Made by a program: the position numbers and the translations under genes | Notes under the pieces: generated by a model | What the model was told of the DNA's origin: nothing | Database searches by the model: none | The model's input: only the letters and a program-made list of their open reading frames with translations | Source of the DNA: Deltaproteobacteria bacterium | GTDB taxonomy: Bacteria; Desulfobacterota; Binatia; Binatales; Binataceae | Length of the DNA stretch: 35,612 nucleotides | Direction of reading: 5' to 3' | Assembly (NCBI GenBank): GCA_019237115.1 | Contig: JAFAHS010000240.1 | Coordinates: 1-35,612 of the forward strand | Shown: positions 17,141 through 25,958 of the stretch, piece by piece | Layout: each line of letters starts with the position of its first letter | Position numbering within the stretch: the first letter of the stretch is position 1

Positions 17141-18145
17141 GTGGACCGAGAGCGATTGACCGAATTTTTGCGGCGTCGAATGCCGCACGCGGAGGGTCTC
17201 CAAGTCCTCGGATTGAAACGCATCTCCGGCGGATCCTCGCGCGAAACTTATTCCTTTGACCTCGAGTGGCGAGAGGGCGGCGAGACTCGGTCGCGTCCCC
17301 TGATCGGACGGCGCGACCCCACCGGCGGGCTGCTCAAGTCGGAGCGCGAGCGCGAGTTTCGCGTAATCGAAGCGATGCACCGGGCCGGACTGCGGGTTCC
17401 GGAAGCGTTGTTCCTCGAACTGGATCACTCGGTGCTGGACCGGCCCTTCTTCGTTATGCATCGTACGGCGGGCCGCACTTCAAACGGCGCCGTCCCCGCC
17501 AGCGAACCCGCGCAACTGCGTGAAAAACTCGCCCATCAGTTTCTGGATGAGCTGGTCCGCATCCAATCGCTCGACTACCGCGCGCTGGGACTGGCGTTTC
17601 TTGGTGAACCCCGAGATCTTGCCGAACCCGCGCGCGTGCAGTCCGCACATTGGACCGAAATCTATCATCGCGACCGCATGGGCGAGCACTACCCACTGCT
17701 CGATGCCGCGTTCGCCTGGCTTGCGGCAAACCCGGTGGTGGCCGATCGCATAACCGTGGTACACGGCGACTTTCGATCGGGTAACTATCTATACGACGAC
17801 GAAGGTCTGATCGCGCTGCTCGATTGGGAGATGGCTCATCTCGGCGATCCCATCGAAGACCTCGCGTGGGCCGCCATGAGGTTCTGGGGCCGCGAGGAAC
17901 TTGCCGCCGGGCTGATGGAGCGCGAGGCGTTTTACCGCTTGTACGAACAAAAGTCGGGACATCCAATCGATCGCGCGCGGCTGCGCTTCTATCAGATACT
18001 GGGGGACGCGAAAATGGCGGTTATCTGCCTTACCGGGATCCGCGACTTCATCGAGGGCCGCACAACCGATTCGGTGATGCCGTTCTTGAAGATCCTGCTG
18101 CCGGCGCTGTTCCAGGACCTCGCGGCGCAACTCCGGCTGGTCTAA
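17141..18145 (+). CDS. APH-fold phosphotransferase (ACAD10-like kinase family)
   Basis: 334 residues from GTG 17141; the upstream part of the open frame (17045-17140) is an Arg/Pro-rich shadow of the preceding gene's end. Kinase motifs are HGDFRSGNYLYD (catalytic loop) and LLDWEMAHLGDPIEDLAW (metal-binding DFG-equivalent). These match aminoglycoside-phosphotransferase-fold proteins that, in acyl-CoA-dehydrogenase clusters, phosphorylate hydroxyacyl or steroid-like substrates. The gene is 31 nt after the MlaD-like gene and 2 nt before the next. Confidence 0.85.
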   Translation: MDRERLTEFLRRRMPHAEGLQVLGLKRISGGSSRETYSFDLEWREGGETRSRPLIGRRDPTGGLLKSEREREFRVIEAMHRAGLRVPEALFLELDHSVLDRPFFVMHRTAGRTSNGAVPASEPAQLREKLAHQFLDELVRIQSLDYRALGLAFLGEPRDLAEPARVQSAHWTEIYHRDRMGEHYPLLDAAFAWLAANPVVADRITVVHGDFRSGNYLYDDEGLIALLDWEMAHLGDPIEDLAWAAMRFWGREELAAGLMEREAFYRLYEQKSGHPIDRARLRFYQILGDAKMAVICLTGIRDFIEGRTTDSVMPFLKILLPALFQDLAAQLRLV

Positions 18146-18147
18146 CG

Positions 18148-18594
18148 ATGCTGCGGCCAACCCTCAAGGAATTGCTGACCGGGCTTCAAGGGACAGTTCT
18201 GCAAACGCTGATCCCGGAATTGACTTCACCTTTCGCGCAGGGGCAGGCGATGGCCCTGATCGGGATGCTCCTGCATGGCGCCGACTCGATAGAACGGGAA
18301 CGCCACTACGACGAGGGCGAAGTCAGAGACCTGCGCCTGACCATCAGGGCCTTGAAGCGGCTTGAGAAAAGTCACCTCAGACGGGGGAGCGGCGATCTGA
18401 AGAAAATCCTCCTGCGCGGCGTGAAAGCCTCGGCCGCGTTGGAGCGTCGGGAAATGGAAGCCACCCTGTCGGCATTTGTAACCGCCCTCGCACTCGACAA
18501 ACTCGACGACGCCCTCGGCAAGGTGGTGAGGGGATGGCTGCGCCGACACCTCGCTCGTCAGAGCGAGTTTTTGGGATACCACGTGCCCAGCTGA
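18148..18594 (+). CDS. small helical protein next to APH-fold kinase
   Basis: 148 residues from ATG 18148, 2 nt after the kinase stop. It opens LRPTLKELLTGLQGTVLQTLIPELTSPFAQGQAMALIGMLL, a pattern I associate with uncharacterised proteins encoded beside such kinases (DUF6285-like), and the rest is amphipathic helices with a basic LRRGSGDLKKILLRG stretch. No signal or membrane helix. Likely a partner of the kinase, but the family match is from memory and not verified. Confidence 0.72.
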   Translation: MLRPTLKELLTGLQGTVLQTLIPELTSPFAQGQAMALIGMLLHGADSIERERHYDEGEVRDLRLTIRALKRLEKSHLRRGSGDLKKILLRGVKASAALERREMEATLSAFVTALALDKLDDALGKVVRGWLRRHLARQSEFLGYHVPS

Positions 18595-18666
18595 CGGTTT
18601 TGAAAGCGGATCCTCTCCTTCCCTTACCCCTCCCCTTCTGGCGCCCGATGCTGTAGGTTCGCGACC

Positions 18667-18828
18667 GTGAAACCGGCATCTGACGAGCAGCATCCGCGCG
18701 AGGCGCCGCGCTTGCTTTGGCCCGCGTGTGGCGCGCTTTGCGACATCTTCTGGTGGGGGGCGCGCCGCGATGCCGAGAGCGTCGACCCGCCCGCGGTACC
18801 GGCGGATTCTGCTGGCAAGGAATCCTAG
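18667..18828 (+). CDS. possible 53-residue protein
   Basis: An open frame with GTG start, in the 230-base gap after the kinase operon, encodes a short Pro/Ala-rich protein with a CGALCDIFWW patch. It overlaps the convergent dehydrogenase end by 4 nt. No recognised family and no strong ribosome-binding site. It may be real because the gap has no other content, but chance is as likely. Confidence 0.3.
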   Translation: MKPASDEQHPREAPRLLWPACGALCDIFWWGARRDAESVDPPAVPADSAGKES

Positions 18829-19880
18829 AGATTTGCGATCACGGCGCGCGCGAACTCCGAGGTCTTTGTACTGCCTCCCTGATCGACCGTCAGACTCCGT
18901 CCGGCTGCGTAAACCTTGCGCACCGCATCCTCGAATCGATTGGCGGCGCCGGTCAATCCCAGATAGTCGAGCATCATGGCTGCCGAAAGCATCGTGGCGG
19001 TCGGATTGATGATGCCTTTGCCCATGATGTCGGGCGCGGTTCCGTGCACCGACTCGAAGTACGCGTAGCCGTCGCCAAAGCAACCGCTCGGCGCGAGCCC
19101 GAGTCCGCCTATGGTGCCGGCCGCGGCGTCGGAAAGGATATCTCCATACAGATTCGGCATGACCACCACGTCAAGCTCCTGCGGGCTCGCCACGATGCGC
19201 CGCGCGAAGTCATCGACGATAAACTGCTCGTACTTTATGTCGGGATACTTGGCCGCGGTCTCTTCGACGATCTGGCGGAAAAACCCGTCGGCATCGCGCA
19301 GCATGTTGTATTTCGATGTGCAGGTCAGCTTGCCCTTGCCACCGGCTCGTTTGCGCTTGAGCGCCAGCTGGCAGCCGAACTCGGCTACTCGCCGGGTGTT
19401 GCGCTCGGTGATGACCTTGATCGCGTAGATGCCACGCTCGGAGGTGTCGAGTGGCCCGCGCAGGATACGGCTCTTCAGTTTCAGCGGTGCAAGTTCTTGC
19501 AGCGGTCCCTCCAGCCCGAGGTAAAGGTCCTCGAGGTTTTCGCGTACGATCACAAAATCGATTCCCTCGGGATGTGCCATGGGACTGCGATATCCGGGCG
19601 ACCACTTCGCCGGGCGCACGTTGGCGTAGGTTTGTTTGCCCCAGCGCAGATACATTATCGAAGTGGTCTTCCCCGAGGTCGAGCCGAACAAGGTGGTGTC
19701 GGAGGCGTCGATCGCGTCCCGCGCCTGCTTGTCGGTCTCGCCGCGCACCCACTTTTCGCCCGGCGGAAACTCGATGAAATCGATCGGCAGCTCGAGCGCA
19801 CGTAGCACGTCCATGGTCGCCGCCATTGCCTCCGGGGCGGCGTCATCACCCGGCAATACCACCACTTTTTTGTTCGCCAC
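18825..19880 (-). CDS. isocitrate/isopropylmalate-family NAD(P)-dependent dehydrogenase
   Basis: 351 residues starting at GTG 19880, preceded by GGGAG. MANKKVVVLPGDDAAPEAM is the N-terminal nucleotide fold, FVIVRENLEDLYLGLEG the substrate loop, TSKYNMLRDADGFFRQIVEE a catalytic Lys/Tyr region, and DVVVMPNLYGDILSDAAAGTIGGLG with ESVHGTAPDIMGKG the metal/NAD site. NLYGDI favours NAD-isocitrate or homoisocitrate dehydrogenase over isopropylmalate dehydrogenase (usually MFGDI), but I cannot decide. It follows the GH105-like gene by 15 nt and is last in a three-gene run. Confidence 0.88.
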   Translation of the reverse strand: MANKKVVVLPGDDAAPEAMAATMDVLRALELPIDFIEFPPGEKWVRGETDKQARDAIDASDTTLFGSTSGKTTSIMYLRWGKQTYANVRPAKWSPGYRSPMAHPEGIDFVIVRENLEDLYLGLEGPLQELAPLKLKSRILRGPLDTSERGIYAIKVITERNTRRVAEFGCQLALKRKRAGGKGKLTCTSKYNMLRDADGFFRQIVEETAAKYPDIKYEQFIVDDFARRIVASPQELDVVVMPNLYGDILSDAAAGTIGGLGLAPSGCFGDGYAYFESVHGTAPDIMGKGIINPTATMLSAAMMLDYLGLTGAANRFEDAVRKVYAAGRSLTVDQGGSTKTSEFARAVIANL

Positions 19881-19895
19881 GACTCTTCTCCCGGT

Positions 19896-20933
19896 TTACC
19901 GGCTCCGGCGGATCTGCTCCGACAAGGCCATCATGCAAAGCCCGGCACCAAACGGTGCGGTGCCTACCTTGATGGAATTGTAGAACGCGAAATCTCCCGG
20001 CGGCGTTTGCTGCGAGACTCCCACAAAGTCTCCTCGTTCATCGACTTTGCCGCAGATCGCGGCGATCGCCCGCTCGTACGCCGCGCCCGCACTTTCCCTA
20101 TGCATTCCTTCGATCCGGTACGCGAGTGCGCGGCCCAGCGCGAGTGCAAAGCCGGCGGCCGCGGAGCTTTCCAGATAGGAATCCTTGCGATCGATCACCG
20201 TATGCCAGAGCCCCGATTCATCTTGCAGTTCCACCACCGCGTTGAGTTGTCGCGCCACCGCCGCCTCCAGGCTGGCAACCTTCGGTCTGAAGCGCCCCTC
20301 GCCGCTTTGGGAACCCAGCACGCCAATCACCTGGGCCGCCGCGACCGCAAACCAGCTGTTGCCGCGCGCCCACAGGCATTGCGAATGGGTTCCTTTGTCC
20401 ACGTACGCGACATGCCAGCAGAGCCCGCTGTGGAGATCGGCGAGGTACCGATGATGGACCAGGAGCTGGTCGAGTGCGCGCTCCACGAGGTCATCGTCTT
20501 TCAGCAGACGCCCGACCGTGGCCATCGCCGGGGCCGTGAAATATGCGACATCCACCCACACCTCCAGCGCCGGGGGATGTGGCACGACGGCGCCGTCGGC
20601 GGTTCGCGTGGTAGTGGTTTCGAACGCGCCCACCACTTCTCGTGCGTAGTTCAGAAAATCGGCGCGGCGAGTCGCGAGGTGCAGATCGACCGCCGCGAGG
20701 GCTTCCGCCGCCCAAAACCAGAACCATCCCGTGAGCGTAGGCCCTCGCGACAGCCTGGGCTCAAACCAGCCGATCGCGGCCTGCAGCGGCGCGTCGGAAT
20801 CCAGGATGGCCGACGCTTGTACCAGCGCGTCGCACAGGATCGCGTCTCCCCAATGCGGTTCCTTGGCCAGCAGTTCGCCGCCCGAACGCGTTGCCAGGCG
20901 CTCGAGCACCGGCCGAACTTCGCGCGCATTCAT
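19896..20933 (-). CDS. GH105/GH88-type unsaturated glycuronyl hydrolase
   Basis: 345 residues forming an (alpha/alpha)6 barrel. EVWVDVAYFTAPAM matches the catalytic-Asp strand of YteR-type enzymes, LWARGNSWFAVAAAQVIG is the family's RGNgW motif, YLESSAAAGFALALGRA the ESS/ETSGT motif, and GVSQQTPPGDFAFYNSIKVG the C-terminal loop. Such enzymes remove unsaturated uronic sugars from rhamnogalacturonan or similar oligosaccharides. No signal peptide, so the substrate would be imported. It sits between a flavin reductase and a dehydrogenase with short gaps. Exact sugar is unknown. Confidence 0.8.
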   Translation of the reverse strand: MNAREVRPVLERLATRSGGELLAKEPHWGDAILCDALVQASAILDSDAPLQAAIGWFEPRLSRGPTLTGWFWFWAAEALAAVDLHLATRRADFLNYAREVVGAFETTTTRTADGAVVPHPPALEVWVDVAYFTAPAMATVGRLLKDDDLVERALDQLLVHHRYLADLHSGLCWHVAYVDKGTHSQCLWARGNSWFAVAAAQVIGVLGSQSGEGRFRPKVASLEAAVARQLNAVVELQDESGLWHTVIDRKDSYLESSAAAGFALALGRALAYRIEGMHRESAGAAYERAIAAICGKVDERGDFVGVSQQTPPGDFAFYNSIKVGTAPFGAGLCMMALSEQIRRSR

Positions 20934-20956
20934 TCGCGATGGCTAGAGCGGGCGGT

Positions 20957-21433
20957 TCATCCGCCGTAGTTCCAGCCGGTTTCTTTCATGGTCAGCGGCT
21001 CCGCATCGCGCTTGAGGTGCGCTTCGGTGACCTTGCCCACCACGACGCTGTGATCTCCCAGCTCGTAAAAACCGACCACCTCGCATTCGACGGCCGCCGG
21101 CGCATCACTGACTATCGGTGCACCGTTCTTGCCCGTCTCGTAGGCAAAGTCGCCGAACTTCCCGTCCTTGGGTTCAACGTGACGAAAGAAAGCACCCGCG
21201 ATTCCCTTCTGTCCGGACCCGAGCATCGAGAGGGCAAACGCTTTGGAATCCTTCACCATGGCGTGAGAACCGGAATCTTTCTTGATTCCCACCACGACCA
21301 GCGGCGGGTTGAAGCTCGCCTGAGTTACCCAGTTCACGGTCGCTACGGTCGCCTTCCCTCCATGCGCGGCGCCCAGCACCTGCAATCCATAAGGAATCAT
21401 CAGCAGCGTTTGTTTCTTGGCTTTTTCATCCAT
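20957..21433 (-). CDS. flavin reductase-like (FMN-binding split-barrel) protein
   Basis: 158 residues. IPYGLQVLGAAHGGKATVATVNWVTQASFNPPLVVVGI is the FMN-binding split barrel, SHAMVKDSKAFALSMLGSGQ the second strand set, and VECEVVGFYELGDHSVVVGKVTEA the characteristic HxxVVGxV end. It may supply reduced flavin to one of the flavin monooxygenases in the window or act on its own. GGAGG lies about 10 nt before ATG 21433. It leads the leftward run that continues into the GH105-like and dehydrogenase genes. Confidence 0.92.
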   Translation of the reverse strand: MDEKAKKQTLLMIPYGLQVLGAAHGGKATVATVNWVTQASFNPPLVVVGIKKDSGSHAMVKDSKAFALSMLGSGQKGIAGAFFRHVEPKDGKFGDFAYETGKNGAPIVSDAPAAVECEVVGFYELGDHSVVVGKVTEAHLKRDAEPLTMKETGWNYGG

Positions 21434-21548
21434 GAATCTCGGACCTCCACCGGTCTACAAAGGGGTTGCACAACGATGCGCACCGCGCGGAATATATCTT
21501 CCACTTAGCTATGCCAGCGATGATATACTTCGCGGCGAGACTGCACCT

Positions 21549-21884
21549 ATGGCTCTTATCAAGCCAAAGAACCCAAAGATCAAGGGCTTGAACGAAGTCG
21601 GGCGTTACGCGGTCGGAGTCCAGTGGACCGATGGCCATGACAGCATCTTCCCGCTGGAAAACCTGCGCCGCTACTGCCCCTGCGACGACTGCGCCGGCAC
21701 CGCTCGCCAACCCGTCGGCGCCGAGAGTCAGCGTATGCGCCAGTTCACCCGACTTGGCGAGCAGGCAGTTTTCATCGGCTGGGCCGATGGTCACGAGACC
21801 ATCTATACGACTCGGCAACTGCGCGACATCTGCCACTGCGCCTATTGCGTGGCTGAACCAGAAAGACCAATCACCGGTGGATGA
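21549..21884 (+). CDS. DUF971 family protein (GBBH-like N-terminal domain)
   Basis: 111 residues from ATG 21549. The upstream open part overlaps the flavin reductase and is not used. The fold is the N-terminal domain of gamma-butyrobetaine hydroxylase, standing alone: VGVQWTDGHDSIFPLENLRRYCPCDDC and AVFIGWADGHETIYTTRQLRDICHCAYC repeat a WxDGH unit, each ending in a cysteine cluster (CPCDDC and CHCAYC). The clusters suggest zinc or iron-sulfur binding. Standalone DUF971 proteins are often near Mrp/ApbC-type Fe-S carriers, though none is here. Function unknown. Confidence 0.9.
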   Translation: MALIKPKNPKIKGLNEVGRYAVGVQWTDGHDSIFPLENLRRYCPCDDCAGTARQPVGAESQRMRQFTRLGEQAVFIGWADGHETIYTTRQLRDICHCAYCVAEPERPITGG

Positions 21885-21911
21885 TATTCCGGCAAAGCGG
21901 AGGCCCCCTCG

Positions 21912-22499
21912 ATGTTGCCACTGAGCTTTAAATGGATTGGCCTTGCGATGGTTTTCGCGCTGGCGGGGGTTGCTACTGCAAGCGCCTTTCCCGGTGGCGC
22001 AGTTGGCGGTGGAGGCAGCCTCGGCGGAGGAGGTATCTCCGGGGGCGGCTTCGCGGGAGGAGGTGTCCGCGCGGGAGGATTAACCGGAATCAGCGGGGTA
22101 GGCGGCGGGATTGGCTTCCCTTTAATTCCGGGCGAAACGTCTTCCCCCATGTCACCCCAACGATTCAGGGACCTCAACGTCACGGGAATGGTGGGCGTGA
22201 AACCCGGGAGTCAGCCGCTGCACTCCACCACGATCCGGCTCACCCTGGACGGTCACGAAATTCCGATGCGGCTTGACACCGAGTTACAAAGCTCGGAGCT
22301 GCAGTTCAATCCCGATGACTCGTATGCACGAGATCTGTATCGCTCGATCCTGACCAAACGGGTCGAAGTGGTGGGCCAGGAGAATTTGCGCGATCAGATC
22401 GCGGAAGCGGCCCAGCAATCCAAACCCCTGCAGATCGAGGGCTATGTGTTCGACCTGACCAGCCCCTACCTGGTCGTCAAGTCGGTAAAAGGAGACTAG
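21912..22499 (+). CDS. secreted glycine-rich protein
   Basis: 195 residues with a clear N-terminal signal peptide (residues 1-24, ending ATASA). Residues about 28-70 are a low-complexity Gly-rich repeat tract (GGGS/GGGI/GGGF runs), likely flexible or surface-exposed, followed by a beta-rich domain (STTIRLTLDGHEIPM, LQIEGYVFDL, SPYLVVKSV) without a family I recognise. It is 27 nt after DUF971 on the same strand, possibly co-transcribed, and converges on the exporter gene. Exported, function unknown. Confidence 0.72.
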   Translation: MLPLSFKWIGLAMVFALAGVATASAFPGGAVGGGGSLGGGGISGGGFAGGGVRAGGLTGISGVGGGIGFPLIPGETSSPMSPQRFRDLNVTGMVGVKPGSQPLHSTTIRLTLDGHEIPMRLDTELQSSELQFNPDDSYARDLYRSILTKRVEVVGQENLRDQIAEAAQQSKPLQIEGYVFDLTSPYLVVKSVKGD

Positions 22500-22512
22500 G
22501 TGGTGGTCGCGC

Positions 22513-25500
22513 TCAGGGCAACTGCCTGCTTATGCTGCCGCGACCTTGAGAGCCCGAGTTGACCGCCCGCAGGTTGGCCCGCGCGACGGCAAAGTTAGGA
22601 TTGAGCTCGAGGGCCTTTTGAAATGCGGTAGCAGCCTCGTCGACCCGTCCCAGGTCATGAAGCGCCATCCCCTTGGCGTTGTACAGCGAGGCGTTGCGCG
22701 GGTCGCGCGCAATTCCAGCGTTGGCGGCCATCAGCGCATTCTCCGGATCGCCGACCCGCATATAGATGTCGGCCAATTCCTTGAAGTTGGCACCTGAGGG
22801 ATTGATCTTGACCGCCTTGGCGTACATGTCCACCGCGGTGGGTGCGTCTCGCAGCACCGAGTAGCAGAAACCCAGATCGACATATGCAGCATCGTTGTTC
22901 GGATCGGTCCGAATCGCGTCGTGGAGCTGGTCGATGGCGGTGCGAATTTTCTGGCTGTCCACGGGTTTCGACTCTCCGGCTTGACGAATCAAGACCTCGG
23001 CCCGGTCGACCGCGCTGTTCGACGCGGCCTTCTGGTCGGGACTCTGGGCCGCTGCGCGCCCGGCTGCCCCGGCGATCACGCCCACGATCAGAATCACCAG
23101 CAGACCGCTTCGCTTGGCCCGTGACCCCAGCTGCGGCTCGACCGCGATCCGCGCGGCCTCCGGTTTCTCGGTGCGTCGCCTGAGCTGCGCCGCTCCCACC
23201 AGCTCGAGGATCGCGGGGAGCACTACCAGCGTTGCGATCAGAATGAACGTGACGCCGAGGCTCAGCACCCATCCGAGGCTTGCGATGCCCCGGTGCGTGG
23301 CTGGAATCAGTGCGGCGAATCCCGCGATGGTGGTCAGCGATGCGATGGTCACCGATTTACCGACCGCGGTGTTAAGAATCAGATGCGACTTGTCGCGTTC
23401 TTCCCGCCAGCGGTAGAGCATATTCACCCCATTATCGACCCCGGTACCAATGATGATGGGAACCGCGAAGAGATTTGCAAGATTGAATTCCCACCCCAGC
23501 AAACCCATCGTCGCCAGCAGCCATGCTCCTCCGAACAGCAGGGGCACGGTCGCCAGGGCGGTGTCGCGCAGATTGCGAAAGTCGGCAAAGACAAACACGA
23601 ATACGGCGATCAGTGCGAGCAACGCCGCCCGTTCGTAACCGCGGCGCATGACGGAGGCGATCGAATAGGCTTGCACGGGAGCGCCGGTCACATCGCTATC
23701 GATGCTTCGCAGCGCGCCGATGAACCGGGCCAGCGGGATATCCTCCCACACATCGCCGCGCGGATAGATCTGCACGAGATAGATGCCCGAACGGCCGATG
23801 AAGTGGTTGCGGAGCTCCGCGGGAAGATTCTCGATGGTTACTTCAGAGGGATCGAGCATTCCCCTGAATTGTCCGAGCTTGACCGCGAACGCGCGGGCCG
23901 CCGCTCTTTCGAACTGCGCGAAGGCTCCCGGATCGGAATCGAGCCGGGCGATGGCGCGGGCAGTCAGCTCCGCGGTGTGCGCCGCCGCCCCCGACGGATC
24001 GCTGTCGCGCGCTCCCGCCAGCTTGAAGTTCAGCGCCTCCAGTTCCCCGCGCAGCAGGGCCGGATCCGAGGGCGGGCCGGGCGGAGACACCTTGAGCCCC
24101 GCGATGATCGGTTGCAGCGCGCCAAGCATGGCGCGCTTTTGCGCCTGCTCGGTGGGAACATAGGTCGCGATCGTCTCTGCGTCAGCCACTTGCGGAAGTT
24201 TGCTGAACAGTTCCGCCTTGCGGTGGGCTTCTTCCCGGGTCGGGCTCAGCGCGACCGCGAACCAGGATGAGCGGCCCGAATCCTTGAGCAGCAGCTCCTC
24301 AAAATGCACGGCCTCCGTCGATTCGGCTTGTAGCTTGAGCAGGTTCTGATCGAAGCGAACGCCGCGCACCGCGACCAGGCCGATAATCGTAGCCGCCGAA
24401 ACCGTAGCAACGATGAGCCGCGGACGTGCGAACAGCCGCTGGAGCCAGGGTTCGCGCTCCACCAGCTTGAGCGAAGGAGCCAGGTGGGGCGGCCGCCGAC
24501 GGTCGCGAATCACCAGGAGCGACGGAAATACCAGCATCGCCGAGAGAAGGCACAGGAAAAGTCCACCTGCGGAGACGATTCCCAACTCGGCAATTCCCTT
24601 AAAGTCGCTGAAGATCGGCATCAGGAAGGCGAGCGCCATGATACACGCCGAGGCGACCACGCCGGCGCCGGTATTCACCACGCCCAGTTCGATCGATTCG
24701 CGCGTGAGGCGCCCGGCACCACGCGCTTCGTCGTAACGCGCCATCAGATGGATGGGGAAGTTGATCCCGATTCCCGCCAGGATGCTGGTAAATACCGCGG
24801 AGAGCAGGTTCAGATGCCCGATGGCAAGGGTGGTGAAGCCAAATGACCAGGCGACGCCTATCAGCAACGCACCCAGCGCAAACGCAGGTTCGACGATTCC
24901 GCCGAACGGGATAACCACCAGGAGAACGTTGCTTACGATCGCGATTAGTGAGGCCAGCGCGATATCGCGGGCGGTGGAAGTGGCCTCGGTGCGTGCCAGC
25001 GCCGGACCCCCGGTAATGCCGGCCTCGATTCCCGGGAACTGCTCGCGGACCGCAGCGAGGTGACCATCAATGACGTCGATGGTGTTCGGCGCACCCTCGC
25101 GCCCGTCGGCGCGCACCACGTTCATGATCAGATACTTGCCGTTATCCGAGGCAATATAGCCGTCGCGGAGCACGCCCTCGGTCGGACCGACACTGGTCAA
25201 ATCATCCCACGGGGACGCGAAGTTGCCCCGCGCCAGCATTCCGTTGAGCATCGCATCGACCAGGGCAAGGTTGAGCTTGCCCTTGGATGAACCGGCCGGC
25301 GCGGCCTGGTCGCCGAACAGCGATCCGACCATCGCCGAGGTCAGCGCGCGGTTTGCCTCCCCATTGGTAAGCGCGAAGAAATTGCTGAGACTGGGATTGG
25401 CCGCGTAGGCCGAGAGAAAAACCCGGTAGTCGCGAATGTGTGCGGCGAGCTCGCCCAAATCCGCGGAGCTCAGATACAGCAGCGCACGATTCGCCAGTGC

Positions 25501-25845
25501 TCCCGCATCGATCTTGTAAAGAACGCTCCTGACGTTGTCCGGGTCCGCCGCCAGGCGCGCTGCAAACGTATCTGCAAATCGTTCGGCCCGCGCCGGATCC
25601 CGATCTGCACGTACGACCACGATTAACGAATCGAGGTCCGGAAATTCGTTCTCATAGTGGCGGTAGTTGCGGGTATCGCGGCTGTGACCCGAGATCAGAT
25701 CTTCCTGGCCGGTCTGAAACTGCAGATGCGCGCGCGTGTAAAGCAGCGCGAGGACGGCAAGTGCGGCACAGCCGAGCAGCACCAGCCACGGGTAGTCGAA
25801 GTCGAGCCGAGCCAGCCCGCGAAACACTCGATACCGAAAGCTCAC
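22513..25845 (-). CDS. MMPL/HpnN-like RND exporter with C-terminal TPR domain
   Basis: 1110 residues. The first ~900 are a complete MMPL-type RND exporter: TM1 at about residues 18-36, a large periplasmic loop, a sterol-sensing-like helix bundle (IVSNVLLVVIPFGG, INFPIHLMARYDEARG), a second loop and a second bundle (YERAALLALIAVFVFVFADFRNL, GTGVDNGVNMLYRWREE, THRGIASLGWVLSLG). This matches hopanoid transporter HpnN. Residues 913-934 are one more hydrophobic helix ending AAGRAAAQ, like a signal peptide, then three or four TPR units (about 975-1090; NNDAAYVDLGFCYSVLRDA, PRNASLYNAKGMALHDLGR). The extra TPR tail is unusual. Likely lipid export to the outer membrane; substrate unproven. Confidence 0.9.
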   Translation of the reverse strand: MSFRYRVFRGLARLDFDYPWLVLLGCAALAVLALLYTRAHLQFQTGQEDLISGHSRDTRNYRHYENEFPDLDSLIVVVRADRDPARAERFADTFAARLAADPDNVRSVLYKIDAGALANRALLYLSSADLGELAAHIRDYRVFLSAYAANPSLSNFFALTNGEANRALTSAMVGSLFGDQAAPAGSSKGKLNLALVDAMLNGMLARGNFASPWDDLTSVGPTEGVLRDGYIASDNGKYLIMNVVRADGREGAPNTIDVIDGHLAAVREQFPGIEAGITGGPALARTEATSTARDIALASLIAIVSNVLLVVIPFGGIVEPAFALGALLIGVAWSFGFTTLAIGHLNLLSAVFTSILAGIGINFPIHLMARYDEARGAGRLTRESIELGVVNTGAGVVASACIMALAFLMPIFSDFKGIAELGIVSAGGLFLCLLSAMLVFPSLLVIRDRRRPPHLAPSLKLVEREPWLQRLFARPRLIVATVSAATIIGLVAVRGVRFDQNLLKLQAESTEAVHFEELLLKDSGRSSWFAVALSPTREEAHRKAELFSKLPQVADAETIATYVPTEQAQKRAMLGALQPIIAGLKVSPPGPPSDPALLRGELEALNFKLAGARDSDPSGAAAHTAELTARAIARLDSDPGAFAQFERAAARAFAVKLGQFRGMLDPSEVTIENLPAELRNHFIGRSGIYLVQIYPRGDVWEDIPLARFIGALRSIDSDVTGAPVQAYSIASVMRRGYERAALLALIAVFVFVFADFRNLRDTALATVPLLFGGAWLLATMGLLGWEFNLANLFAVPIIIGTGVDNGVNMLYRWREERDKSHLILNTAVGKSVTIASLTTIAGFAALIPATHRGIASLGWVLSLGVTFILIATLVVLPAILELVGAAQLRRRTEKPEAARIAVEPQLGSRAKRSGLLVILIVGVIAGAAGRAAAQSPDQKAASNSAVDRAEVLIRQAGESKPVDSQKIRTAIDQLHDAIRTDPNNDAAYVDLGFCYSVLRDAPTAVDMYAKAVKINPSGANFKELADIYMRVGDPENALMAANAGIARDPRNASLYNAKGMALHDLGRVDEAATAFQKALELNPNFAVARANLRAVNSGSQGRGSISRQLP

Positions 25846-25958
25846 GACTTGCGACCTCCGCCGGAGCAGTCGGTACCGATTGCGGCATCAGCACCGCGCC
25901 CGGCGCAAAGCAGCGCCGTGGATGACAATCGCATGTGCGGAAATTAGGGGAAATTCGA

